This document shows positions 34,373-43,215 of a DNA stretch of 64,000 bases, one piece after another. Under the pieces are notes generated by a model. It saw only the letters and a program-made list of their open reading frames with translations, made no database searches and was not told the DNA's origin. The DNA is taken from NCBI RefSeq assembly GCF_042654065.1, contig NZ_JBHSFP010000034.1, forward strand, positions 1-64,000. The letters are read 5' to 3'. This DNA comes from Sphaerisporangium dianthi (GTDB taxonomy: Bacteria; Actinomycetota; Actinomycetes; Streptosporangiales; Streptosporangiaceae). The stretch's first letter is position 1. Each line of letters begins with the position of its first letter. Both the position numbers and the translations under genes were made by a program.

Positions 34373-34407
34373 GGGGCCCGCCGGCGCGGCACACGCCTAC
34401 GGGCCCC
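34373..34407 (+). promoter_or_regulatory. Leader hairpin before 34431 gene
   Basis: GGGGCCCG and CGGGCCCC form an 8-bp stem with a 19-nt loop, 23 bp before the start codon. Sequence and position resemble the leader at 28914, hinting at shared control. Confidence 0.4.
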
Positions 34408-34430
34408 ATCGCACGTGAGAGGTGCGACCT

Positions 34431-34610
34431 ATGGGCCATGGTAAGCCGGACATTCCGGAGTTCCGAGACGTACGCCAAGACGACGACGGCACCTGGAGGG
34501 CCGTACACGTCGACTCCGGCCGGGAAGCGGTCGCCGACACCCGGGCCGACCTCGAGCTGCGAGCGCTGGTCATCCGCGTCACCGAGGGATTCAAGCGGGC
34601 GTGGCCGTGA
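34431..34610 (+). CDS. Small hypothetical protein
   Basis: The ATG at 34431 follows GAGAGG. The 59-residue product reads FRDVRQDDDGTWRAVHVDSG, then a helical tail ending in VTEGFKRAWP. It overlaps the next gene by 4 bp in GTGA. No family is recognised. Confidence 0.55.
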   Translation: MGHGKPDIPEFRDVRQDDDGTWRAVHVDSGREAVADTRADLELRALVIRVTEGFKRAWP

Positions 34611-34879
34611 CCGGCTGCTGGCATTGCATGCTGCGGGATATCACCCTGTCGTGGCAGCCGTCGCTGACCTACCCTGACGCGTTCGCCGGGTACGTGCATC
34701 GCCGCGCCAAGGTGGCCGGGGTGTTCCGCCGGTCAGGGAAGCGGTGGGAGGGCAAGCTGTTCCTGACCCTCGGCGACGACATGCCGTCCCGGTCGTTCAA
34801 CTCCCGCGCGGACGCCGAGCAGTGGTGCACCGAGCAGGTGCGGCTGTGGTTCGCCCAACTCGACCACGACGAGCCCTGA
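34607..34879 (+). CDS. Hypothetical protein
   Basis: The GTG at 34607 overlaps the previous stop; 34601 is an alternative. The 90-residue product begins with CWHCMLRDI and has a compact C-terminal part (WEGKLFLTLGDDMPSRSFNSRADAEQWC). It is convergent with the tape-measure gene. Function unknown. Confidence 0.55.
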   Translation: MTGCWHCMLRDITLSWQPSLTYPDAFAGYVHRRAKVAGVFRRSGKRWEGKLFLTLGDDMPSRSFNSRADAEQWCTEQVRLWFAQLDHDEP

Positions 34880-34966
34880 GAGCCGCTAGAAGCGCCGCCA
34901 GGGCACGCCCCCTCTGCGGTGCCCTGGTGGCGCCGCGCGGCCCGCACAGCGGCTTTCAGGCGGCGA

Positions 34967-37900
34967 TCAGCCGCGGGCGTTGACCCGCATGGCGATCCGG
35001 GCGGCGACCATGTCGATGTCGGCTTGTTCGCGGACCTCCATCCGCTCGACGTGCACCAGCGACCCCGAGCGACCGGCCGCGCCGTCGTGTGCGAGACGGC
35101 CGGCCAGCGAGCCCTTCTGCACCGGCCCCGCCGAGTACACCCCCGAGTAGGAGGCGCCGCCACCCATAACCGGCGCCGACCGGCGGACCGGGCGAGCAGC
35201 CGGCCGGTCGTTTGCCCGCCACCCGGTCGGCTGGCCGTTGATGGGAAGCGACCGGGCAGCAGAACCGGCCATCACCCACCCGAACGCCGACCCGGCGGCC
35301 TGTCCGAGCACATCCCCGGCACGCCGCAGGACGGCATCGGACGGCGAATACGCAGCCGCGAAGAAGTCGCCGCCCCCGCCACCCGACGACCCGCCGACGC
35401 TGTTTCTCGGCTTGTCGTCCATCTCAGCGCTCAGCAGCCCGCGGTTCTTCGGCGGCGGGTGGCGGTCGTAGGTCGCGTCGTTGGGATCGGTGCGAGCCTT
35501 GGGCGCGGTGTTCGCCTTCGGCTTGCTGGTGCTGGTCTTGGACCCGCCGGCGTTCGACGTGGTCTTGGCCACCGCCCCGGCCTTGCTGATGGCCGTGGTC
35601 AGCTTGCTGATCGCCGCCGTGAGACTCGTGATGGACTTCGTTAGCGACGCCGTGGACCCGGCGGTGGTCGTGGCCACCTTGTCGGCGGTCTTGCCCACGG
35701 TGCCCAGCGTCTTGGTCAGCGTGCCGGTCGCGCCCATCGTGTCCGTCAGCCTGCCGGTCGCCCCGGCAAGCTGCTCGTTCAGACCGGTGCTCGCCGCGTC
35801 CAGGCTGGCCGTGAGCGAGCCGAGGTTGTCGATCGACACCCGCAGCCCGCCGGAGGCCGACCCGGTCGCCATCACCGGGGTCGCCGACCCAGCGACCAGC
35901 CCGCCGTTCGCCGCGGCGACCAGGGCCAGCTTCTTCGGCATGAGCTGCATGCCGAACTCGCCGGCCACCGTGGCGAGGATCTGCGTCGACCTGGCCCGCT
36001 TGCTGGCCGCGAGCGGAATGTAGGCCTCGCCGCCGGTCTCGGGCTCAGCCCACAACCGCATCGCGCCGGCCGGGGCTATCTGGGCGACATGCCGCTCGGC
36101 CCCGCCGGCGAACGCGGCGACCCCACCCGCAGCGAAGGGAGCGAACGACACCCCTCCGTCGGCCTTCTTCTTCGGCGCCGCGATCCCCTCAGGGATCTTG
36201 TTGTTGACACCGAGGATCTTCAACTGCCAGTCGTACAGCGCTTTGAGCTTCTTCTCCGCGGCGCTGGTGTCCATCTTGATGTGGATGTCCTTCGACTTCA
36301 GCTTGTCGAGGACTTCCTTCAGCTTCTTGCCGCCCTCGGATGCCTTGTCGGCTTCCTTGCGGCTGATGCCGTACTTCTCGGCGAGCTGGTAGATCTGCTC
36401 TCGGGCTTCCTTGGACTTCCCGGCCAGGTCGAACAGCTTGGGAAGCTGCCGAGCGATCGCCTCGGTCGCATCGGAGGTCTTGCCGGTCAGCGTGTAGGTC
36501 GCGTTCGCGTTGTCCTTGACCTTGCCCAGCAGCCCGGCGAACGCCTCCTGGGCACGCCTGACCGCCTCCTTCTGCCTGTCGGTCATGCCGGCGGAAACTT
36601 CGAGCTTGTGGTTGGACTCATCCAGCGCCCGGGTGGCGTCGGTGTAGGCGTCTTTCATCCGCCGCTGGGTCTCGATGTTCACGCCGCCCATGGCCGCGGC
36701 GTCGGCGGTCTTCTGCCGCGCCTCGTTCAGCCGCTCGTTCTGCCCGCCGATCACGTCATTGAGCAGCTTCGCATCGCCGGTCAGGATCTTGGTGGTGCCC
36801 GAGTAGGTGCCCAGACGGCCGCCGGCTACCTGGGCGTAGGTCTTGTTGTCGTCCAAGACCTTGTTGACCCGCTTGATCGCCGCCTCGTTGCCCAAGGCTG
36901 CTTCGGTCAGGTCCTTGAGGTTGATGCCCATCCGCTTGGCCGCCTCGACCGCCCCGGAGTCGAACAGCTCCTTCTTCGCGGCCTCGCGGCTCTCCCCGGT
37001 GATCTTCCCCGTCGTCTGGTCCAGCGAGCGTGCCAGATCGTCGACCTTGCGTTTGGCTTCCTCGTGGGCGCCGGCGAACAGTCCCAGGGCGGTGATCCCG
37101 GCGCCCACCGCCAGCCCCCAGGGCCCGCCGGCGCCGAGCAGCCCGGCGAACGCGGAGATCTTGCCCTTGTTCGACCCGGCGGCGCTCCCCGCCTCCCCGA
37201 TCTTCGTCCGCAGGTCGCCCAGCAGCTCGACCCCGGAGCTGACCGCCTTGCCGACCTTGACCGCCGTGTAGATCGCGGCGACCGCCAGAGCGATGCCCTG
37301 GATCTGGCTGGGGGACATGCCGGCCGTGATGTTGGCCAGCAGTTGCATTCCGCCCAGCGTGCTCGGGACGAACGGGGTCAACGCCGTCACGATGTGGCCG
37401 GCGCTGGTCGCGACGCTGCCCAGCAGGTGCGCCACCTCGGGCGCGTTCGTCTTCACCCAGGCCACGAACGCCTTGAAGTCGGGGTTGTCGCGGAGCTTGA
37501 CGCCCCAGTCGGCGAACTTCTTCGACCCGCCTTCGATCGCGCCGATCAGATCGCCCGAGTGCGGCAGCACGGCGTCGATCACGCCGGCGATGCCCTTGAA
37601 CACGTTCCCCGCGGTGTGGCCGAGCCCTTCGATCGCGCCGGGCATCTCCTTGTCGATGTCCCGGATGAACTTGTCCCAGAACGGATCAGTCAGCGCCTTG
37701 CGGGCGTCCTTCTCCAGCCCGACGAACGACTTCGATGCCGTCTTCACCAGCGGCGAGATCTTCGGCAGGCCGGTCGTCACCAGGTCGAGGCCGCCCTTGA
37801 TGGCGGGGAACACGTCCCCTTCGAGGGACTGCTGCCAGGTCTTGTATCCGTCCTGGAACTTCTTCAGGTCCTTGGCCATGCCCTGCTCGGCCTTGGACAG

Positions 37901-39439
37901 TTCGCCGAACTTCGACGCCGCCCCGCCGGCCGCGCCGCCGGCCTGGTTCATGGCGGCCTTGGCCTGGAGCTGCTCGACGCGGAGCCGCTGCGCCGCGCGG
38001 ATCGCGTCCCGCTGGGCGTCGGCGACCTTACGCTGCGCCTCGGCGACCTTCTCGTGCGCCTCGACGACCTTCTGCTGGGCGTCAGCGATCCGGCGGGCGT
38101 TGTCCAGGTCCACCTTCGCCGCGTCCCGCTGCGCGTCCGCCAGGTTCCGCTGAGCGTCCGCGATCCGCTCGTTCGCCTGCGAAAGAGCGTCCTTGGCGTC
38201 CTTGACCCGCTTGGACCCTTCGACGCCGTCCTTGTCGGCCTGCGCCTGCTCGGCGTTGAGCCGCTCCAACGCGAGCTGAAGTTCCTTGACCCGCTGAACG
38301 GCCCGGTCGTAATTGAGCTGCGCCCGTTCCTTCTGCGCGGCGGTGGCCTTGGGGTCGGCCATGACCTTGTTCAGTGCGTCCTGCGCGTCGGTGAGATCGA
38401 GCTGGGCGCCCTTCAGGTCGAGGTTGGTGTCGATCAGCCGGTTGCCGAGGTCTTCCAGGTCGCGGGCGGCTTCACGGCGGGCGTCGTTGACCGCCTGCTG
38501 TGCGCGAAGTGCATCGCGCTGTGCGTCGCCCAGAGACCGCTCCGCGTCCGCGATCCGCCGGAGCGCATCGGCGTGCCGGCTGGCGGCGTCCTCGATCGCC
38601 CGCGACACATCAGCCTGGGCGGCCCCCAGGTCGCGCTGCGCCCGCGTCACATCCGTCTGGGCGTCCTTCACCTTGCGCAGGGCGTCCTTGACCCGGTCTT
38701 GCGCCTGCGCCAACTGCAAGGCGCGGGCCGCAGCCTCGGCCTGCGACTGGGCCAGGGACTTGGTGGACCCTCCGGCCCCGCCGGTGGCCTTGCCCATCTC
38801 CTTGACCGCGTCCGACACCCGGCCCATGGCGGGGATCGCCACCGCCCCGAACGCCGCAGCCCCCGCGGCGGCGACACCGAACGCCGAACCGAGACTTGCC
38901 ACCCCGGCGCCGATCGTCACAGCGGCCGGCAACGCGCTCAGCGCGGCACCCACCAGGGCGATGTTCGCCAGCGCACCCGACACGTCGGCGTCCACCTTCA
39001 CGCGCGCAGTCTCGCCGTCCAGCCGGTTGACCTCGCCCTGCATCGCCCGCAGCTCAGCCAGCGCCGTACCGATGTCGGCCCGCACGCTGACGTCCACCTC
39101 GGTGCGCTGCAGTTGCTCGAGCTCGCGCTCAATGCGCTGCGTCTCAGCGATCGCCGCGCCAGCGTCGATGTCGATGCCGATCCTCTTGCCGGCCAGCGAC
39201 TCCAGATCACGCCGAAGCTGCGCGAACTTGACCTCAGCGGCCGAAGAATCAGCGTCGATCTTGATCTTCGGCAACGCCTTGGTCGCCGCCTCCAGGCGCT
39301 GACGCATCCGGTCCGCCGACGCACCCGTCTCGGTCATCTGTCGCGACAGATCCTGCGTCGAGGCCTTCGCCGTCCGCATGTTGGTGACGAAGTCCCCGAC
39401 CTTCGCCCGCAGCGAGATCGACACCGAACGATCCGCCAT
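34967..39439 (-). CDS. Phage tail tape measure protein
   Basis: The 1,490-residue protein has the tape-measure layout: an N-terminal head (ISLRAKVGDFVTNMRTAKAS), a small Ala/Gly-rich hydrophobic region (about 155-210), a very long coiled coil built of DAQRD/DAER/DAQ units (about 240-500), a second hydrophobic region near 720-800, and a C-terminal phage-type segment (KKKADGGVSFAPFAAGGVA, ETGGEAYIPLAASKRA, ending VERMEVREQADIDMVAARIAMRV). In siphophages it sets tail length and helps DNA entry. Its ATG overlaps the stop of the small gene upstream. No other recognisable tail, head, portal or terminase gene is in the window, so it is an orphan in a conjugative element. Confidence 0.9.
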   Translation of the reverse strand: MADRSVSISLRAKVGDFVTNMRTAKASTQDLSRQMTETGASADRMRQRLEAATKALPKIKIDADSSAAEVKFAQLRRDLESLAGKRIGIDIDAGAAIAETQRIERELEQLQRTEVDVSVRADIGTALAELRAMQGEVNRLDGETARVKVDADVSGALANIALVGAALSALPAAVTIGAGVASLGSAFGVAAAGAAAFGAVAIPAMGRVSDAVKEMGKATGGAGGSTKSLAQSQAEAAARALQLAQAQDRVKDALRKVKDAQTDVTRAQRDLGAAQADVSRAIEDAASRHADALRRIADAERSLGDAQRDALRAQQAVNDARREAARDLEDLGNRLIDTNLDLKGAQLDLTDAQDALNKVMADPKATAAQKERAQLNYDRAVQRVKELQLALERLNAEQAQADKDGVEGSKRVKDAKDALSQANERIADAQRNLADAQRDAAKVDLDNARRIADAQQKVVEAHEKVAEAQRKVADAQRDAIRAAQRLRVEQLQAKAAMNQAGGAAGGAASKFGELSKAEQGMAKDLKKFQDGYKTWQQSLEGDVFPAIKGGLDLVTTGLPKISPLVKTASKSFVGLEKDARKALTDPFWDKFIRDIDKEMPGAIEGLGHTAGNVFKGIAGVIDAVLPHSGDLIGAIEGGSKKFADWGVKLRDNPDFKAFVAWVKTNAPEVAHLLGSVATSAGHIVTALTPFVPSTLGGMQLLANITAGMSPSQIQGIALAVAAIYTAVKVGKAVSSGVELLGDLRTKIGEAGSAAGSNKGKISAFAGLLGAGGPWGLAVGAGITALGLFAGAHEEAKRKVDDLARSLDQTTGKITGESREAAKKELFDSGAVEAAKRMGINLKDLTEAALGNEAAIKRVNKVLDDNKTYAQVAGGRLGTYSGTTKILTGDAKLLNDVIGGQNERLNEARQKTADAAAMGGVNIETQRRMKDAYTDATRALDESNHKLEVSAGMTDRQKEAVRRAQEAFAGLLGKVKDNANATYTLTGKTSDATEAIARQLPKLFDLAGKSKEAREQIYQLAEKYGISRKEADKASEGGKKLKEVLDKLKSKDIHIKMDTSAAEKKLKALYDWQLKILGVNNKIPEGIAAPKKKADGGVSFAPFAAGGVAAFAGGAERHVAQIAPAGAMRLWAEPETGGEAYIPLAASKRARSTQILATVAGEFGMQLMPKKLALVAAANGGLVAGSATPVMATGSASGGLRVSIDNLGSLTASLDAASTGLNEQLAGATGRLTDTMGATGTLTKTLGTVGKTADKVATTTAGSTASLTKSITSLTAAISKLTTAISKAGAVAKTTSNAGGSKTSTSKPKANTAPKARTDPNDATYDRHPPPKNRGLLSAEMDDKPRNSVGGSSGGGGGDFFAAAYSPSDAVLRRAGDVLGQAAGSAFGWVMAGSAARSLPINGQPTGWRANDRPAARPVRRSAPVMGGGASYSGVYSAGPVQKGSLAGRLAHDGAAGRSGSLVHVERMEVREQADIDMVAARIAMRVNARG

Positions 39440-39729
39440 CAGATACCACTCCTGTCCGCCTCAGCGCGGAACAACTCGTGCGCGAACTCCACGTCCACCC
39501 CGGCGCACTCCGCCCACCGCGCCACCGCCATCGCCGCGACACCGTCGAGCACCTCGGCCAGCACCGCCAGATCACCGACCAGGTTCGGCCGCAGATGATG
39601 CGCCGCCCCGTACAGCCGGCCGAGGTCGAAGTCCGACAGCTCCTCCACCACCGTGCGCAGCCGTGCCGCCGCGGCATCGAGCTCGCTCACGACGACCCCC
39701 CGCGCAAACCGATCAAGCTCCGGCACCAC
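39439..39729 (-). CDS. Small protein upstream of the tape measure gene
   Basis: The 96-residue helical protein (LDAAAARLRTVVEELSDFDLGRLYGAAHHL, quoted by parts) is translationally coupled to the tape measure gene through TGATG. In phages the tail assembly chaperones occupy this place, but I see no slippery sequence and no sequence proof, so the role is open. Confidence 0.6.
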   Translation of the reverse strand: MVPELDRFARGVVVSELDAAAARLRTVVEELSDFDLGRLYGAAHHLRPNLVGDLAVLAEVLDGVAAMAVARWAECAGVDVEFAHELFRAEADRSGI

Positions 39730-39985
39730 GCGGCGCCCTCCCCCGCGGTCTCCTCTAAATGTCCGTTTTGGGGGGGTATGCCGGGTGTGTCCGATTCTCT
39801 GGGGGGCTGAGATGTCCTCGCGCGCGCGTGCGGGGAGGTCTCAGGGTCTTGGACTGCGAGCCACCTCCCCCGCGGTCCTCTATCCGAAGTGGATCTTGGA
39901 CCCCTCGCCAACCCCCGGGGGGGCTTGTGCAGGCCGGGGCTACAGCAGGAGGTGAGCGCCCCGGCCTGGGTCTGTGCGTGCATGG

Positions 39986-40774
39986 TCAGAACCCCACGGC
40001 CTTGAGCTTGTGTGGCCCGTTGGCTATGGCCTCGGCGACCTTGGCGGCCTGCTGCTCGGGTGTCGGCATCCACGGTTGGGCTGCGTGGTCGACGAAGTAG
40101 ATGAGGGTCTGCCGCAGTGACATGCCGTGCCAGGGTGTGCGGGACATGGCCATGCGGGTGCGATGCAGATCGTCGAAGTTGGCGAGGGTGGCGTACCGGT
40201 CGCCGGGGTCTTCGATGCAGCGGATGCCCATGGACCACATGGCTTGCCGGCCTGCCCGTATGACGGTGTAGGTCTCGGCGAGCTGGTCGAGCTGGTCGCT
40301 GGCTTTGCGCACCTTGGCGGGGGCGGACAGCAGGCGGCGGGGTTCGTCTTCGCCGTGCTGGTGCAGGACGCCGACGGCTTCGCGGATGCCCTGCCATGTG
40401 GCGTCGAGGGCGGGGGCGAGGTGTCCGGTGATGATCTGCTCGGACTGCTCGCGGATGCAGGAGGAGACGCGGCGGGCGGCGATCTCCAGCGCCATGCCGA
40501 GGAGTTCGATGGTGTCGGCCCGGACGCGCTCGGCGGCGCGGGCGCGTTCGATGTCGGCGGGGTCGGGCAGCGGGGCGCCGGCGTACAGGGCGTCTACGGT
40601 GGCCGTGGCGAGCTGCCCGGTGAGCTCCCAAGAGGACTGCGGGGGGACGGGCCATGGCTCGTTGGTCAGCTTGGTGTGGACGTCGCGCAGCTTCAGCAGC
40701 TCGTCGGGCAGGGTGTAGGCGCCGCGGGCGTGGCCGTCGAACAGGGCGGGCGCGGGGAGTCGGTCTTCAGGCAC
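39986..40774 (-). CDS. Hypothetical helical protein of element B
   Basis: The 262-residue protein is largely alpha-helical with segments such as RVRADTIELLGMALEIAARRV and ATYTVIRAGRQAMWSMG-type runs (ETYTVIRAGRQAMWSMG). Similar proteins occur in actinobacterial prophages and integrative elements without known role. It overlaps the end of the 61-residue gene upstream by 8 bp. A 256-bp gap with G-runs separates it from the tape measure pair. Confidence 0.65.
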   Translation of the reverse strand: MPEDRLPAPALFDGHARGAYTLPDELLKLRDVHTKLTNEPWPVPPQSSWELTGQLATATVDALYAGAPLPDPADIERARAAERVRADTIELLGMALEIAARRVSSCIREQSEQIITGHLAPALDATWQGIREAVGVLHQHGEDEPRRLLSAPAKVRKASDQLDQLAETYTVIRAGRQAMWSMGIRCIEDPGDRYATLANFDDLHRTRMAMSRTPWHGMSLRQTLIYFVDHAAQPWMPTPEQQAAKVAEAIANGPHKLKAVGF

Positions 40775-40952
40775 CGGGGTTCTCCTGCGGCTTGCGGTTG
40801 ATGATGTGGTCGCGGAGTCGGCGGGCGCCTGGTGAGCGCTGGTCGGCAGGGAGGGCGGCGAGGTCGCGCAGACGCTGGTTCATGTCCACCGGGGTGGCCT
40901 GGCGCCGGGGCGCCGGCTGCTCGTCGGCGGTCTGGTCGTCGTCGTGGTCCAC
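40767..40952 (-). CDS. Small acidic-basic hypothetical protein
   Basis: The 61-residue product has an acidic N-terminus (MDHDDDQTADEQ) and a helical C-terminal part (NQRLRDLAALPADQRSPGAR). It overlaps the downstream gene and lies 12 bp after the helix-turn-helix gene. Unknown function. Confidence 0.5.
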   Translation of the reverse strand: MDHDDDQTADEQPAPRRQATPVDMNQRLRDLAALPADQRSPGARRLRDHIINRKPQENPGA

Positions 40953-40964
40953 GGGTCCTCCCGG

Positions 40965-41369
40965 TCATGCGGCGCCACGGCGGGCGCGGTAGTGCTCGAC
41001 GTCTTCGCGGCTGATGCGCCACCGGCCGGCGACGTTCTCGGCGGGGAGCCGCCCGCCCTCGATGGCGTCGCGGACGCCGCGGTCGGTCATGCCGAGCAGG
41101 TCTCCGGCCTGGGTGGTTGTCAGCCACGTCGAGGATGGGGCCACTTCCGGCTGTGCCGCATCTGGGCTTCCGGTTGCGGAAGTGCGCCACCGCGCGGCTT
41201 GCTGGCGGATGGCGGCGAGCACGGCGTCGACTTCGGGGTCCTGGCCGCGGCGTTCGATGCGCAACCGTGCGAGCCCGGCGTGGGACTCCAGCCACGCGCA
41301 GATGCGGGCGGGGATCTCGACGCCGGGCCCGTGGGTGTACTGCTCGGGCAGGTGCCACCGTTCGTTCAC
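40965..41369 (-). CDS. Helix-turn-helix (HTH_17) DNA-binding protein
   Basis: The 134-residue protein has a C-terminal excisionase-type winged helix (WLTTTQAGDLLGMTDRGVRDAIEGGRLPAENVAGRWRIS, given here as its recognisable span in parts) ending in REDVEHYRARRG. The N-terminal 80 residues are helical. It follows the 68-residue gene by 2 bp. Confidence 0.75.
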   Translation of the reverse strand: MNERWHLPEQYTHGPGVEIPARICAWLESHAGLARLRIERRGQDPEVDAVLAAIRQQAARWRTSATGSPDAAQPEVAPSSTWLTTTQAGDLLGMTDRGVRDAIEGGRLPAENVAGRWRISREDVEHYRARRGAA

Positions 41370-41371
41370 GT

Positions 41372-41578
41372 TCAGCCCTCGCCCTTGCCGTCCGCCGGCG
41401 GCGGGGTGTTGCGCTCTCGGGCCGCGTGGCGGGCGCGTAGTCCGTAGGCGCGGCGCTGGGCGAAGGCGGCGCGCAGGGCCTTAGCGGCGAGGCGCCGACG
41501 GCGGGCGGCTTCGATCCGCTCGGCCACCCGCTGGTCGACGGTCTCGCCGAGCCCGCCGGCGCCGGGGATGGGCTTCAC
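41372..41578 (-). CDS. Small basic hypothetical protein
   Basis: The GTG at 41578 overlaps the preceding stop in GTGA and gives 68 residues, strongly Arg/Ala-rich (RIEAARRRRLAAKALRAAFA). It may bind nucleic acid. The frame extends further upstream but the coupled start is more convincing. Confidence 0.5.
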   Translation of the reverse strand: MKPIPGAGGLGETVDQRVAERIEAARRRRLAAKALRAAFAQRRAYGLRARHAARERNTPPPADGKGEG

Positions 41579-41853
41579 GGCGCGTCCTGCGACGGCCGGG
41601 CGGCGAGGTAGTCGAGGACTTCCCGCATGGCCGGTTCGCGGCCGAGGGCGGCCGAGACTTCCTTGCGGATGCGGCGCCCCTGCTTGATCCACGCGTGCGG
41701 CATCTGGAACCGGTCGGCGGGCACGCCGGCAGCGCGTTGCCGGGCCTGCTCGGCGCGCAGCTCCTCGACGGGCACGCCCATGAGCAGTGCCATGCCGGCC
41801 GTGGAGATGCACGGCTCCCCGTCGATGACCCGGTAGAGCGGTTGGTTGGTCAT
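41575..41853 (-). CDS. Hypothetical protein of element B
   Basis: The ATG at 41853 with GGGGG upstream gives 92 residues. It begins NQPLYRVIDGEPCISTAGMALLMGV, then a helix-rich part (VEELRAEQARQRAAG) and IKQGRRIRKEVSAALGR. The N-terminal piece looks like a helix-turn-helix of phage-type regulators. Unproven. Confidence 0.55.
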   Translation of the reverse strand: MTNQPLYRVIDGEPCISTAGMALLMGVPVEELRAEQARQRAAGVPADRFQMPHAWIKQGRRIRKEVSAALGREPAMREVLDYLAARPSQDAP

Positions 41854-41973
41854 GGCGTCGCCCCCTTGGAGCCCGTTGCGGACACGGGCGAGGTCGGGGG
41901 AAGGGTGCCAGGGTGCCAACTTCTGGAGACACTGGCAGTCTTGGCACCCTGGCAGCCTTCGCAGGTCACAGCG

Positions 41974-43215
41974 TTACGGCTTGGCACCCTTACCCTCCGG
42001 GTCGGGAAGGGTGGCACTCTGCTCCGGCAGGGCGAGCCACCATTCACCCTTGCCGTTGGGCCCCGTGGGGAAGTTCTTGGCGACCACGGCGAGGCTCTTG
42101 CGGGCGCGGTTCAAGGTCCGCTCGGAGATGCCGTGGATCTGCTTGGCCTCTTCCTGGATCTCGGTGGTCTTGCGCCACCCGCCAGCGAGGGCTTCAATCA
42201 GGAACTCGACGGCGCCAGCCTTGTCGTTGCGCTGCTCGCTGTCGTCGCCGTTGCTGGCGAGGATTTCGCCGACAGAGCGCGGGGCCTCGCCACAGAAGAC
42301 GAACTTGCCGACGTCCGCCGTGCCCTTCTTCGTCTCGATCTTGACCGACTCGATGTTGTAGGCCAGCGACGGCAGATCAGCGAGGCCAAGCGAGTTCTTG
42401 CTCTGCGTCATCACCCGCGTCCCCTCGTCTGGGTCGACGGCGAAAGCCAGGACGGCGCGCGGCACGTTCTTGAAGGCACCGCTGCCAGTGATGAGCGACG
42501 ACGCGTCGGTACCTGCCCCTTTGCCGAAGTGGGCAATGCCGAGCATCACGCACCCGGTGCGGTCTCCGAGCCGCGCGAGCGGGTCGAGGACCATTCGCAC
42601 GGATCGCTCCTTGTGGGTGTCGATGCCTGCGCTGATGGTGGAGATGAGTGGGTCGAGGATGACGAGCTTCACGCCGTTGTGAGCGATGGAGTCCTCAAGG
42701 AGGGCGAAGTCATTGGGCAGGTTGATCGTGCTGGTCTCGTCTTCGCTGATCTCCACCTCGGCGCGCCACACCCGATCGAGGTTGGCCCCCGCAGCGATGA
42801 GCCGGGGCACGAGCGTGTGCTTCCACGAGTCCTCGACCGCCACATAGATGACGTCGTGCGGTCGGCCGAGCAGCGGGCCCGGCAGCGTGCCGGTGGTGAC
42901 GCCAGCGGCCATCCAGATGCCGAAGCTGCTCTTGCCTGTGCCTTCCCGGCCGGCGGCGACGGCCAGAGCGCCGGAGGGGATGCGACCCCTGCCGTTGTCC
43001 TCCCACATCCACTCGACGGGCTCTGGCTCGATCTCGGAAGCCCGGGTGAGCTTGATGCGCCGCGCGAACGGCTGCGCTGGCGCCTCCTTTGGCTCACACG
43101 TGCATCCCTCGGGCTTGTGCTCGCAGCCGGCGCACGCGTAGTACTCGCCCCATCCGTCGATCTGGTGTGGAAGGGACACGAGGTCGGCGCCACACCGCTT
43201 GCACTTCTTGCTCAC
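41974..43215 (-). CDS. AAA/RecA-fold ATPase (RepA/AAA_25-like) with zinc ribbon
   Basis: The GTG at 43215 overlaps the upstream stop and gives 413 residues. An N-terminal four-cysteine ribbon (CKRCGADL, ACAGCEH) is followed by a RecA-like core: Walker A AGREGTGKS (88-96, Lys95), VIYVAVEDSW, Walker B KLVILDPL and LGIAHFGKG. The C-terminal part (about 330-410) looks like a winged helix (TTEIQEEAKQIHGISERTLNRARKSL). Such ATPases are common in phages and integrative elements as RepA-type helicases or replication factors. It is the only replication-related candidate in element B. Confidence 0.85.
   Translation of the reverse strand: MSKKCKRCGADLVSLPHQIDGWGEYYACAGCEHKPEGCTCEPKEAPAQPFARRIKLTRASEIEPEPVEWMWEDNGRGRIPSGALAVAAGREGTGKSSFGIWMAAGVTTGTLPGPLLGRPHDVIYVAVEDSWKHTLVPRLIAAGANLDRVWRAEVEISEDETSTINLPNDFALLEDSIAHNGVKLVILDPLISTISAGIDTHKERSVRMVLDPLARLGDRTGCVMLGIAHFGKGAGTDASSLITGSGAFKNVPRAVLAFAVDPDEGTRVMTQSKNSLGLADLPSLAYNIESVKIETKKGTADVGKFVFCGEAPRSVGEILASNGDDSEQRNDKAGAVEFLIEALAGGWRKTTEIQEEAKQIHGISERTLNRARKSLAVVAKNFPTGPNGKGEWWLALPEQSATLPDPEGKGAKP

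Noticed and set aside
36089..39598. Plus-strand open frame of 1,169 codons opposite the tape measure gene
   Set aside because: Long antisense frames are expected in GC-rich coiled-coil genes; the Arg/Leu/Gly-rich translation has no motif and no ribosome binding site.
41974..43215. Bifunctional primase-polymerase or RepSA-type initiator for element B
   Set aside because: The protein is a RecA/AAA-type ATPase with zinc ribbon; no prim-pol or rolling-circle initiator motif is visible.
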